Part shown: positions 43,620 to 56,559 of the stretch, one piece after another
How the letters are laid out: each line of letters starts with the position of its first letter
Numbering within the stretch: position 1 is the stretch's first letter
NCBI RefSeq assembly: GCF_000213175.1
Contig: NW_009799103.1
Location: 3,623,921 to 3,687,920, forward strand
Reading direction: 5' to 3'
Source of the DNA: Neurospora tetrasperma FGSC 2508
Taxonomy: Eukaryota > Ascomycota > Sordariomycetes > Sordariales > Sordariaceae
Length of the DNA: 64,000 bases
The notes under the pieces: model-generated
What the model was told of the DNA's origin: nothing
Databases searched by the model: none
What the model saw: only the letters and a program-made list of their open reading frames with translations
Position numbers and translations under genes: made by a program

Positions 43620-45874
43620 AAGGACATACCTATCAACGCCGGCAGCACAACACCCTGGATCGACCCCGGCGGCCCACACAGCAGTGCTACGTTGTTATGC
43701 GCTGCATGCAGTTTGAACAGGCTTCGCTTGAGAACCCCTGCATCATCTTTTCCCCTCTCGCCCTCCCAGCCTTGCTTCATCTTGCCGCCGTCGTTCTTCT
43801 CGAGGCTATCCAGTTCCTGTTTCAGCAGGATGTCCTACTCTGTTGTGTTTTCGTCAACAACCCTGAGCTCTGTCGGGTCATCCGGTGTCATGAGAGTTCT
43901 GGCCACCAATGCGTAGCCAGGCATAATACCGCTCCCGCCCAGCTGGAGAAATACGTGCAAAAAGCGTCGGGGGCGCCGCTCAAACAGAGGAGTGGCCGTT
44001 TCCGTGGTAGGTAATGTCACCTGTCGGCCCACGGATCTCCACTTCAGATCCGAGGGGAAGGCAGTCAAGGATATGGGATAGTGTGCCGCCTGGTTGCGAA
44101 GGGGAAGGGAAGTAGGTCTTCACTGTCAAGTCAAAGGTTCCAGACTGGCCGTCCCTCAATGAACAGTTGGTTACTTCTTCCATGGCGGCGGATTTTGGAG
44201 AAATATGTGCTCGTCTTGACGGCGATGGGCGCCGGTGTGTACACGATGCTTCGGGGGCTTGTGATAGGTCTTCTCGAGGATTCGTTACCATGAACCCGAC
44301 TGTCTTGGGCTGGTAAAAGTGGTTGAGTGGGAGTGTATTGCCAAATAAGCATCCTGTCTCGAAGATCAAAGCCTATTCTGAAGTGCTGACAGGTACCTAA
44401 GCCGGGATCAGCCTTTCCTTCAGGAAACTGAAGGTATATGCGTTTGTATGAGGGAAGACTTGCCGTCTGTTGGTGAGCTTGACGGGAATCCGGCGAGTCA
44501 CAATGACGGTCAGTCCATACTACTGCTAACATAATATCAGTTCGAGGATGCAAGTGACAAAGAACAACAACATACCATGTAGTTTTCCCAAGAAAAGTCA
44601 TCGTGGATGCTGACAGACTCTTGTCACTCGTGGTCTCGGCGGCAGAGCCAGCCTCGGTAGGATGACGGGAGGGAATGACGAGCCCTTGACCTCCGGACGT
44701 GGCGATCTCGGGCTTTACAATGTACCAGGCCCAGAACATTACATGTTGGCTTTTCTGGCTGGGTCGTTTTGGACGCATTTAAGGCGCGGACTGTGATGCT
44801 CTTTGCTCGGAGGAGCTGCGAAACGTCGACGTCGAGATGCCGGTGGATCCAAGCCAAGAACCTGTTCCCATGTCGAAGGGGCGAGTCGGGGAACTCGCGA
44901 GTGGTGTAGAGCCAGTTGTCCTCCCCGTCGAGCGAGACTTTGACCATCTGGACCTCCGAGTTGAAGTTGTTTCCACAACAAGTTGTGCTGGGATTGTGGA
45001 AGAGGGTCTCCGCAAATCGGCCATCTTTCTCGGTGACGACGGAGGGCATCAGCCTGTTGTCCCAATTGTGGTAGTAGCTCTTCAAGTTGGTTTGCTTCGG
45101 GGAGATCCATAGCGTTGATGGAGTGCTTTTCGCCGGTGCGGATGAGGTCGGGACATCGTGGGAGCCACTGCAGTTGTCGGGGGTGTCATTGCCATGGTTC
45201 TGCTTCAGTTGGGAGACAACGTCTGTCTCGTGCTCGAGGCTGTGGAAGAGGACTGGAGAGAGAGTTCCTGCGGGGTAATCTAAGTGGACATTGGTGCTGC
45301 CAGTTTGCTCCTTCCTACTTACCTACCCTCATGCCCACGCTCTTTCCCTTTGGACTCGGAGGTGGCCTGATTGATGTGGCGTGCTGCCTCAGCCGTTGCT
45401 TCTCCTTCCGTCAGTCCAGTTGTTGGTACTATCGGCTCTCCACTCAAACTCGGGCATGCTTTCCCGCAACGCCGTCTGAGCTATTAATCTGTCCCTGAGG
45501 GCCCTTTGCTCCCAGACCGGGCGTCTGTCTTGCGGCTGCCCTTGGCCTGCCGCTTGGTCTTGCTTTGTTCTTGACCCAGTCCTCGGTCGTGTTACTTGAT
45601 GTGGATGTCTCGCTGGGACTGGATGACATCGCAAAAGTTGACCAACTCGCCCATGTTGACCTTGCGCCTCATTTCCTCCAGCTGTTTCCGGGCCTCCTCA
45701 ACGTCTTCAGCATGCTACTCTTCGCGTGGGTGCGTGAGTCCCAAACGCCGGTCATGTCGATTGACGAATCCAACCCGGTTCACTTCGTCCACGCTGGAAC
45801 CAGGATGGTCTTGCACTCTCAACTTCCACGGGGTGGAATGGGGGCATGGTCGGCTTCCCGCTTTCAGTTGCCAT
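43620..45874 (-). pseudogene. Decayed nitrate reductase paralogue (assimilatory, NIT-3-like)
   Basis: Blocks in the order of a fungal assimilatory nitrate reductase lie on the minus strand in different frames. About 45874-45570 resembles the N-terminal region (DHPGSSVDEV, RKVNMGELVNFCDVI, TTEDWVKN). About 45110-44730 is the molybdenum-cofactor dimerisation region (NWDNRLMPSVV, VKVSLDGEDNWLYTTREFPD, SPLRHGNRFLAWIHRHLDVD). About 44170-43990 is the FAD domain (KTYFPSPSQPGGTLSHIL, SEVEIRGPTGDI). About 43935-43625 is the NAD(P)H domain (GIMPGYALVARTL, then ALLCGPPGS). Missing are the catalytic molybdopterin core between the first two blocks, with its cofactor Cys, and a recognisable cytochrome b5 haem domain. 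Internal deletions, in-frame stops and frame changes separate the blocks, so it cannot make a working enzyme. Base composition is near that of neighbouring genes, so decay is not mainly by RIP. The functional nit-3 presumably lies elsewhere. Confidence 0.78.
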
Positions 45875-46857
45875 GATGCTTGCGATTGCGCAACGCTCGA
45901 CACGCGTCTTGAATGCTTGGAATAGTTACGCCGTCCCAAAACGGGACACAAGAAGGTGAGCGAGTGGGAGGGAACACCATCAACATATCTCATACTGCCT
46001 GTCTGATCTGGATGTGGTCGGGACCTATTGGTGCAAGGGTGCGTGGTTTTGTCTAGACCATCTGTTATGAGCTTATCTGCATCCAATGCTAATCCAGCCT
46101 CTCAATGTTAGATCAATAACAAGAATCCCTACCTCCCGCACAACACCCCCGCATACCACAGCTCGGAGCGGGACGCCCCGCGCACTTGCCGCGAAGGCTT
46201 ATCCGCCACGCAAACCGAGTCGCAAAGTGGAGATGTTGCAAGTGAGGCTCTTAACATAACCGCCAAGCCCCTAGCCAACAACTTGACGTCTACACAGCAT
46301 GTCAGCCTTCATCGCCATGTTTTCGACAAATGAGCTCGGTGACTTTCTCCGGTTGGGCTGAAGCAGAGTCTGTTGTATTGGGCGTGTTATTCATGAGCTG
46401 GCGGCCAAGTCGACTGACACATGACAGCCGACTCCTTCCAGGCCCGATCTTCATTCAGCTCAACCATATTGGGAACTTTTGCGCTCAGATTGTACTACCT
46501 TACAAGCAGTGCTTACCTGTTGGCGTGTGTCGTTGGCTGCTTCACCTATCTGTATCAACAAAGCCATGTAGATTTCGACCCAGCCCGAGGGGCTAATGCA
46601 TGGCGAGGTGAAGGCCCACTCATTGGATACAAACATCACATCCGCTCCAGCTGTTCGTCCTTTGCCCAAGTTCCAACAGCGCCCGGGCTTAAGGAATCCG
46701 ACATGTGATCGATACTGACTACTGAGCCCCGAGGACACAAAACACCCAAGTTCTTTTCCTTCGGCACCGTCCCTCAAACGCAACACGTTCGGTGCACGTT
46801 GCCCCTACCCTCTCAATATCACGACATATCGGGTTCTGCACCCGCTCGAGACACAAG
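45875..46857. other. Divergent spacer upstream of the ankyrin-CorA gene
   Basis: This 980-bp region separates the relic's N-terminal end from the transporter start. It should contain the transporter promoter. Only short, motif-free frames are present. Confidence 0.4.
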
Positions 46858-49800
46858 ATGGGACCTCCGCGCAAAGAAGAGACCTCGCAAAAGTTGAAGC
46901 GGCTCAAAGAGTTCTTCCGATCCGGTGGAAAACGTCAACAGCCTCAACCTCCCAGACGTTCGGACGAGGACAAAAACATGCTATCCCCAACACGGACCCT
47001 GTCTTTCAACAGCTACCTTGAAAAAGTGGAGGAGGAAAATAAGCGACGTCTCCAGGCGGCAGTGGATATTCGCCAAGCCATCAACCAAAACGACTATTAC
47101 CGCGTCATTGAGTTATATCAGCAACATGCCGCTCTTCGTCCCAAAGACAAGAGAGGCCGAACTCCACTTCATGCGGCTGCCGAGCTGGGCCGAGACAATA
47201 TCCTGCGCTTTCTCCTGGATCAAAAAGGTGTGAGCCTCGATGCCACCGACATCCATGGCCGCACTGCTCTACACTTCGCAACCATCAATAATCATGCTGA
47301 TTGCGTATCCTACCTCTTGGAGAGGGGAGCAAATGCTCAGCTTGTTGATGGGAACGGCCACTTGCCATCGTTCTACGCGTCGACTGACACAAAAGCCAAG
47401 TTCGACAATCCCCCTATTGTCCATAGCAGCGACCAGTATGCCGCTACCAACAACTGGAGAAACAGGGCTGCGTTCGACACAGGACCAACACCTCCTAACG
47501 GTGCCCGAGAGGAAGTGTGTCGTTATTTCCAAGGCAGCCTCTGGGTACCCGACCTATCTACCAGATTTCGTATACTTCCGGTTTGGGAGCTGGTATACGA
47601 ACCCGGTCAATATGAAGATCTTTGTAGGCGGTTTAGCATTCGCCAACAAAGCACGGTGGACAAGAAGAAATGGATCCATCTGCCAATTGCCAGCAGGGAA
47701 CTACTTCTTGACCTAACAAAGAGGATTTACACTGCTTCTGGACGCGATCTACAGTCATATCAGAGAGTGGAAAAGCTTGTCATCGACATGTTCAAACAGG
47801 TTGATGTGACAGGTCCAGAGGGAAAGGTGCACTTCAAGGTATGTGTATCCTATCATACTTGTTCAGACGTTTCCATGTCGAGGCATCTGACGTTTTGTAG
47901 TTCAAGAGCTTGAAGCATAGCGGTCAACCCGACTCCGACGAAGCGCGATCTAAATCCGGAAGCATTTATGCGATGGCTGTAAGTTGCATATTCTCATACT
48001 GACCTTTACGCGCACAAATTTTGATCGCATTGCTGCTGTAGCTTCCTGTGGTCGATATTGACAAGAAAGATTACGTTTCTGTGGCGCGCGCAGCCCAAGA
48101 ACAAGCGACGAAGAAAGCGAAGCCGAGGCAAGAAACAAAGTTGTATCTTGGTGATCGTGCAAAGAAGCACTTTGGCTATATGCTCAAGGCAGTGGGCTTC
48201 ATGGGCCAACCGCTGCCTCGTTGCCTTGACCAATCCTATCATGACGACTTGGACAGCGATAAACTGGAATTTCTCAATAACGACCAGGTCATCGTACGGT
48301 ACATCAGATATCTGAAGGCCAGATGCTCGCGGGCTGCCAAAGAAATGGGATATTCGGCTGGCCTTAACTCGGCGGATCTTGGCGAAAAGACAAGAGCTCA
48401 TGCTCAGTACGAAGACATTGAGCCAGCGCCTCAAAATGAACCCGACCAGCGCCAGCAACCGACGAGCATCCGAGTAGGATCCTCAGAAAATGACAGACCT
48501 CCGGCACAAGACAATACGACCAGTCATATCCCGAGGGAACAAGGACCACAGCCATTGGAACAGACATCTTTCGAAGCACCGCGACCTCCACACAGCCCAC
48601 GAAGGACCTACACTGGTGCTTCGACGACATCACAGCCGCGCCAGTTTTCGCTTCAACGCTCAGACACCGATACAAGCATGTCTCCAGAGGATGCGATGAG
48701 GCTTTTCGAGTCTCTGCACGTTGAAGCGAGTGACCAGAAGAAGCTAGCACAATCTGGGAACCCATCCATGTTATCCGGATTGGGCCCTGCTAACGCAACC
48801 CACCAATCTCCCGGCCAAACTGAACATCAGGCAGGCCCAGCCACGCCGAAGCCTGCAACGCCTGGCACCCATGGTACCTTTGTGAAGGAATCTGCGGACA
48901 CTGGGGACCAGGGAAACGCGAACAACGGTGGCCCGGGACATGTATTTGCGTCTGAACCAATATCTTTAAAAGATTCAGATGACTTTTTGACTGTCCCGTA
49001 TTTTTGGCTCTTCAAACTCGACGCGGGTAAGTATCACCTAAGCAGATATCATTAGCCATCGCTTCTCTAACCATTAGTTCCACATCTCTAGACACAATAG
49101 TAACTCTTTACCCGGAGAGGTGGGACATGGGGAACGAACAACAACTGCAGCGTCATATTCTGGACAGTGTCAGTGATGACCGCCACATTCACAACAAAAC
49201 TCATGACAACAGCGGCGAGGACCTGGACATAGACCTTGTAACCAAGGCTATTCTGAAAGCGTGCATGTCTTTCGAGGCAAAGGCGCTTGTCCCGTCCATC
49301 AATCCGGATGCCATCTTCGATGAGGATGACGAATGTCACGGCGGAGAGCTCAGAAGGGTGATGCTTCCGTATACAGAAGCCTTTTCGGCCTCAATCGCTC
49401 AGCTTGTAGGTCCCCTTCGCTTGATGCTCATTCTTTGCTTACTTCCCCGCCGTTGTCGTGCTCAACGATTCTAACGTTTTATGTGATCACCACGCAGTAC
49501 TTCCAAGTCACACAGCGCTTTGATAGGTTGAAAAGGGGAATGGGCTCGATTAGCAAAGACCCAAACAAGTTCTACCAAGACACACAGAACGAAACGGCCA
49601 TCCTCATCGACATCGATGATACCATTGGCGAGATCGGGATGATTAAACGAATCTTGTCAAATCAGATCAAGATCTTTGATCGATTCCAAAATGAGGTTCG
49701 AGGCAAGAACCCCAACAAGGTTGCCAAAGTACACGAGGGAGAGATCTTGGCACGGTTTGATATGCTCGAGGATGAAGCGAACCGTGTCCGGTCCATGGTA

Positions 49801-50708
49801 CGTACATTGGGTTAATGTAGTTCATGACCAAAAACTAAGCGCGCCGGCCGTACAGGTTACTACCTTGCTGGACTTGCGTCAACGAGAAGCAACGCTCGAG
49901 GACGCTCTGTCCATGGGTGAGCAATCGACCATGCTCTTCGTTTTCACTGCAGTGACTGTTTTATTTGTAAGCCCCACATAATCTCTTTTCGTGCTTCACG
50001 TTGTTCTAGAAAGCTGACAGACATAAACCAAAAGGCCCCTCTATCATTTGTTGTTGGACTATTGGCCCTAAATGTTGACGGGCTTCCGGATAGATGGAGC
50101 CGCTCACCCCTCGCCGAAGTTTTCGGTAAGTATACCTTTCTGTCTTCCGGCTTTAGTCTTCATTTATCCACCACGACAAGCGAGACTAACCGTTCGAAAT
50201 AGGCCTCTCCACCTTGGCAACTGGTGGTCTTTGCGTGATCTTGTGGTCCATCTTCAACCGGTACTACCGGCGTGCTCATGGTCTCGACAACGACCTTGAC
50301 TTCGACCCGAGTCCATCGGCTGAGAATGGATACCAAATGAAGAGCTCGGCATGGTGGAGAAGGACGTGGCCGAGTATATTTGAAGGACGGGGCCGTAGAA
50401 AACCGACAGTACGAGGAACCCCGGCTGGTTTCCATCAAGGACCAGGAGAACAAGCCTCGAACCGAGACGCCATTTTACACAGTCCTACTCGACAAGACAA
50501 TGCAGGTGCAGATTCCAATTTGCAACTTGTCGGAAGCTTAAGGGGTGGTACAAGAAGAAGAAGAGGTATGAGCGGGGGGATGAGTATAGGGACAAGTCTC
50601 TCGTCACTGTCCATGGCATCGTCAAGTCGCGTATGGTCGTGGAATGGAAGACAAAAGCCGGAAGGGCTGGCGTTGGGCGACATTGAGTTTGGTGTCCTTC
50701 ATGTCTGA
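46858..50708 (+). CDS. Ankyrin-repeat protein with C-terminal CorA-like transporter domain; eight exons
   Basis: Exons are 46858-47838, 47901-47978, 48042-49026, 49092-49405, 49498-49797, 49856-49966, 50035-50125 and 50203-50708; all junctions keep frame and the product is 1121 aa. The ATG is chosen at 46858 because the frame upstream opens only at GTG. A basic N-terminus precedes ankyrin repeats (GRTPLHAAAELGRDNILRFL, GRTALHFATINNHADCVSYL). The middle has FRILPVWELVYEPGQYEDLC, then a disordered Ser/Pro/Gln-rich insert. The CorA-like cytosolic part follows in exons 4-6 (TLYPERWDMG, LLDLRQREATLED). Two helices close the domain: STMLFVFTAVTVLF-APLSFVVGLLALNV and LSTLATGGLCVILWSIF. CorA proteins move Mg2+ or other divalent cations, usually with a GMN loop after the first helix; here that position reads ALNVDG, so transport may be altered. 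The C-terminal tail is basic and Ser/Gly-rich. Confidence 0.87.
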
Positions 50709-51152
50709 GTGACATTGGCCTGGCACGCCTTGCGCGGCTTCGAGCTGCGCTTGATAGGGAACAGAAACAAGGAGGCGGGGGACGAGCATCAGACCACACC
50801 ATCACCTGGTAAAATCATCCAATATCAGGCTAAATATTCTACGAGTCCTTGGACTGTCGACCAAAAAATTGCGGGAGTCACCCGATTGAACATCAGAGCT
50901 CAATCAACACACAGCTTTCTTGCGCGCCTCTCATATGGCGGTGCCAACCCAACCAAGCACCCCCTATCCAGATCCCCATCATCTTTCTCATGATCCTTCC
51001 ACTCTGATCAACCCCCATGACATCAAATTTTCACCTTCAGTTCTCGACCCCCCTGCCTCCCCCAACTTAGGGTATACCTTATGTCCCTCCCTCCAAAACC
51101 TTGTATCCACGTTTCCACGGAAACAACCACCCTTCAGTTCCTAATCCCCTTT
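50709..51152. other. Convergent 3' flanks
   Basis: This gap of 444 bp lies between the CorA-like gene and the small minus-strand gene. It holds C-rich plus-strand sequence and no supportable frame. Confidence 0.45.
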
Positions 51153-51479
51153 CTAGACCTTCACCGGAACACCCACTCCATACCCCTGAACTCTCCTCGT
51201 CTCCTTCTCCTTCTCCGTAACCATCAAATAAACCAACACCAGAGGCCACGCACTCCCACACAAAAAGGCGCCCACCACGCCCGCGAAACTGACTCCCCGT
51301 TCGCCGTGCTCGCCGGCCCAGCGCTCCAAAAGCTTGACGGCGCAGAAGATGATGCCCATGCCGTAGACGGAGCAGGCCCAGGTTACGCCGACGATGATGT
51401 CGGCGTGGCGGTCTTGGGGGGAGAGGACGACGCCCGAGGTGTCGGCGAAGGGTTCGGAGAGGGAGAGGTTTTGGCCCAT
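51153..51479 (-). CDS. Small two-helix membrane protein, 108 aa
   Basis: The ATG at 51479-51477 sits in a good context (acaaaaATGgg); upstream the frame opens only at TTG. A polar N-terminus (SEPFADTSGVVLSPQDRHAD) leads into a helix (IIVGVTWACSVYGMGIIFCAV), a charged loop (KLLERWAGEHGERG) and a second helix (FAGVVGAFLCGSAWPLVLVYLMV). A basic, charged tail closes it (TEKEKETRRVQGYG). The hairpin topology and Trp/Gly-rich helices look like a real membrane protein, but I do not recognise the family. It converges on the CorA-like gene. Its upstream region carries a long GAT repeat starting about 125 bp away. Confidence 0.68.
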   Translation of the reverse strand: MGQNLSLSEPFADTSGVVLSPQDRHADIIVGVTWACSVYGMGIIFCAVKLLERWAGEHGERGVSFAGVVGAFLCGSAWPLVLVYLMVTEKEKETRRVQGYGVGVPVKV

Positions 51480-51604
51480 TTTTGTTTTATCTTTATTCTT
51501 GTGGAAGTGGGTGGTTTGGGGTGGGAAGAGCAAAGTGGTGATATGGAGAAGTTGGAAAAGGGTGGATGGTTGATTGGTGATGGGTGTCAAGTGGTCGGGT
51601 TGTA

Positions 51605-51659
<55 letters not shown>

Positions 51660-53767
51660 TGGCGGTTCGATTGGGATGCTTGTCGTACGGACGGTGGGAA
51701 GTGGATGGTATTCAGGCGATATGCTTGGGTTGGAGGAGGTATGGTGCGGTATCGCTCAGGTTGTGTTCACACTCAGGTATGTCTTCTCTTTTTCCTTCAC
51801 CGGTGTGTATAAGGTAGGTAGGTAGGTACTCTAACCCTGAGGGCTGAGAGTCGCAGTGAGATGATTGACTGATAATAGACGGGGAACGATTCGCGATTTT
51901 GATCGGAATAACGATATCGATCGAGTGTAGCTGCTTTCGTAGAGTAGATGTCGACAAGGGAGGACGAGAGAGAAAAGAACCGGCCGGCGAGAGATGAATC
52001 GTAGGTATGTATCGAATGGAAAGCGAACGAATGATTTCCAGAACCGATGGAATGGAGACGACGAGTACCTATACGTCTAGGTAGGTAGGTAGGTAGGTAA
52101 AGACGGGAAGGTTTTGAATGTTTGAATCAGCGGCTCGGTACCGCTATGTACTCGAAAAGAAAGGCAAACAACAATGTCCAGCAATGTCGTAGAATGGATG
52201 GAAGAAAGAAAGAACGAAAGAAAACCCCAATGAGTTCGTTCCAAGGACTAAGGTAGCGTAGGTAATAACTTGGGAAGCCGAAAAGGAAGAGATGCAAAGG
52301 GGGAAAAAGGGCAACAAAACAGTTCAATGTGAAAAAGAGAAATCTCCCAAAACATCAAACATCAAACACCAAGGAGAAACTTCCCATTTACCTAGAGTAC
52401 AGGTTTCCGATGCTTTTGGTTTGTCTCGGATGCAAGCAAGTCCTGGATGGACACACAGCACCACCCACCCCGTTGCTTCATACCAAACCCTTACGTATAT
52501 ACTTCCATGCTTTATTCTTCCACCCTTACAAGCATCCCCCTACTTACAATCCTTCCTTCTTCACCTTCGCTGTATAAATGAACTGAACAGTCGGATTCGA
52601 GAAAGGTGAGGGGATGCGATGGATTGTTACCTAACCCGTTCGTTACATATTGTATGTACTACACGTTCGGCAGCCCGAGCGCCGACCCCCCTTGGGACCA
52701 TGGCGACCAGAACTAGCGAGCCGAGACGCAGTTATTGGTTGGCGCTCAGGGGTCTGTGACATTTGATGCTTCGGATTTTTTTTGTGTGGTGCTTTAGCCG
52801 CTCCCCCGCCCCGCCCCGCGGCAGGTTTGCGCCAGGGAAGTTCTCGAGTTAAAAAAGCCACGGCGCTTCCTGGTCGGTATTCAGTTGGAGACGAGGAGGT
52901 CTTGAGACGAATAGTGGACGTTTAGAAAAAGCAGGCTTGAAGCCGTCCGACGACATCGTTCTTCTCGGTAACGGGTCCAATTCGTGCCGTGATCAGGTGA
53001 ATGACGTCTTAAGCAGTTTTGGCCGGGTTTAAACAGGGCGCTGGGGTTATCCCAGAAGGTATCTGCAGGTACAGAACCGCAGAGCCCACTGTATCTAGGT
53101 AGGTACAGCGCTGAAGGTACTGTGCTGTAATCTGGTGAACATTGTGATCGCAATCATGACCGCAAGCAGGACGAAATAGAGAAAATTGACTGCGCCGTTC
53201 TGTGAAAATCTAAAGCAGCCCATATGACTACAGCAAACGCCCAACTCCCACATTCTGTCTATGGTTACAGGAAACTCCAAATGATGTGATGTATCCAAGA
53301 ACCGTGCGGGCTTGAGCCTGCGTAACCAACAGCGCACTGTTCCTAACGTGGGTACTCGTCGTCAGCACTAGACTTAGTGCCTCACTCGCCGTCCTATCAG
53401 TGTTGAAGGATGGCCGATTTCGAACTGCGACTTGCCGCTTGATGAGTATCAAATTTACGCGTCACCCTCATCAGATGCGAGTGCTTGACCAGGAAGAAAC
53501 TCTTGAAGCTCCGTGCAGAAGTTGTATAAAGAGTCCCAGACATGTCCGGCGGCGGCAAGTTAAAGTCGGCACGCGCCTCTCTCAAGCCTCCAGCTGCGCT
53601 CCAAATGTCACGACTCCCATGGAATGACCTCACAAGTCCTGTGAGGGTGACCACAGTATTGAAGCCTCTGGTGAGTGTCTGGTCAACCGACTTTGCCAAG
53701 GCCGAGTTCTTTCTTGACGAACAACCACCCCCGAGGTTCGATGGTATGACAAAATCTCTAATGCTCT
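51480..53767. other. Intergenic, with GAT microsatellite, no gene seen
   Basis: About 2.3 kb holding the promoter of the small membrane protein and the 3' flank of the mannosidase. GTAG tandem runs occur near 51815-51830 and 52080-52100. An ATG frame at 53542-53778 (+, 78 codons) overlaps the mannosidase end on the opposite strand and is not called. Confidence 0.4.
51605..51659 (+). repeat. GAT trinucleotide microsatellite, about 18 copies
   Basis: A perfect run of GAT, apparently non-coding and upstream of the small membrane protein gene. Its length should vary between strains. Confidence 0.95.
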
Positions 53768-55712
<1,945 letters not shown>

Positions 55713-56559
55713 GTTCCTTCAATGCGTTCAAGTATCTGCAAGGGCGGCTTGCCCGTGGTCATGGCTAGAGTACTACGACACACAACTTGTTGTTGTCTGG
55801 TGTCGTTGGCGCTCTGGGACCGTGAAGCGCCGGCAGTGTTGCTTCTCTTTTTTTGCGGTTCGGGTTACGGTTGCGGTTGCGACTGTGGTCCATTGCTGGA
55901 TGACGGGAATCGGAATGGGATGGCGATGCCACGGTCGCGTTCGTTGTGTCCGTCATTCATTGCCGTCTGGGGCTGGCTGCTGAACACAGTGTGGGGGTGC
56001 GGTGCTCTGTTACCCCCCTGTAGTGCAGGCTCCAGGGCCGCCACCAGCATTTCAGCGCTCATGGTGTCGAAATGCCTTCCGGATCTGGTCTCGACGGAAG
56101 ATGAGCACATCCACTGTCTTCGCTTCGCCTGCCCGACATGGTCAAGGTGCCCGGTCAGTCTCGACATCAAGAGGTTTCAGGCGGCAATTGTGGTGGTATG
56201 GGCTGTAACCATGTTGGCAGATTGTCAAGCGATATCCCTTGCTGTCAGGGCTGGTGGTGCGCACTGTTCGGTGGTTGCGACGGTGGTCGGGTGTCTTTGT
56301 GTTGGTCGACTGACTGAGTGTTGATCGTTGTGATGCTCAGGGGCAGCAATTGAATCAGATGAATTGGTTACTGTGTGCATTACGTAAGGAGGGCAGTGGG
56401 GTCTGGCGGGGAAATAACCCGCACCAATTGGCCAATCAAGCATTTGGGCTTGTCAGGTACCGTTGTTGATGGCCAGGCTACCCTGTGTATTTTCTTCTGT
56501 TTACATCAACAACTCTTGCCTTTTCCCCTAAAACTATCATGCGAATGGGAGCACTACGT
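55713..56559. other. Mannosidase upstream region up to the A+T-rich boundary
   Basis: About 850 bp of normal base composition. Overlapping frames up to 230 codons on the plus strand begin at TTG or have Cys/Val-rich chance composition, and I do not call them. The sharp change to A+T-rich DNA starts near 56530-56570. Confidence 0.4.

Noticed and set aside
38729-45874. A complete secondary-metabolite gene cluster
   Set aside because: Two methyltransferases and a reductase relic are not enough: no polyketide synthase, peptide synthetase, terpene cyclase or P450 is visible nearby.
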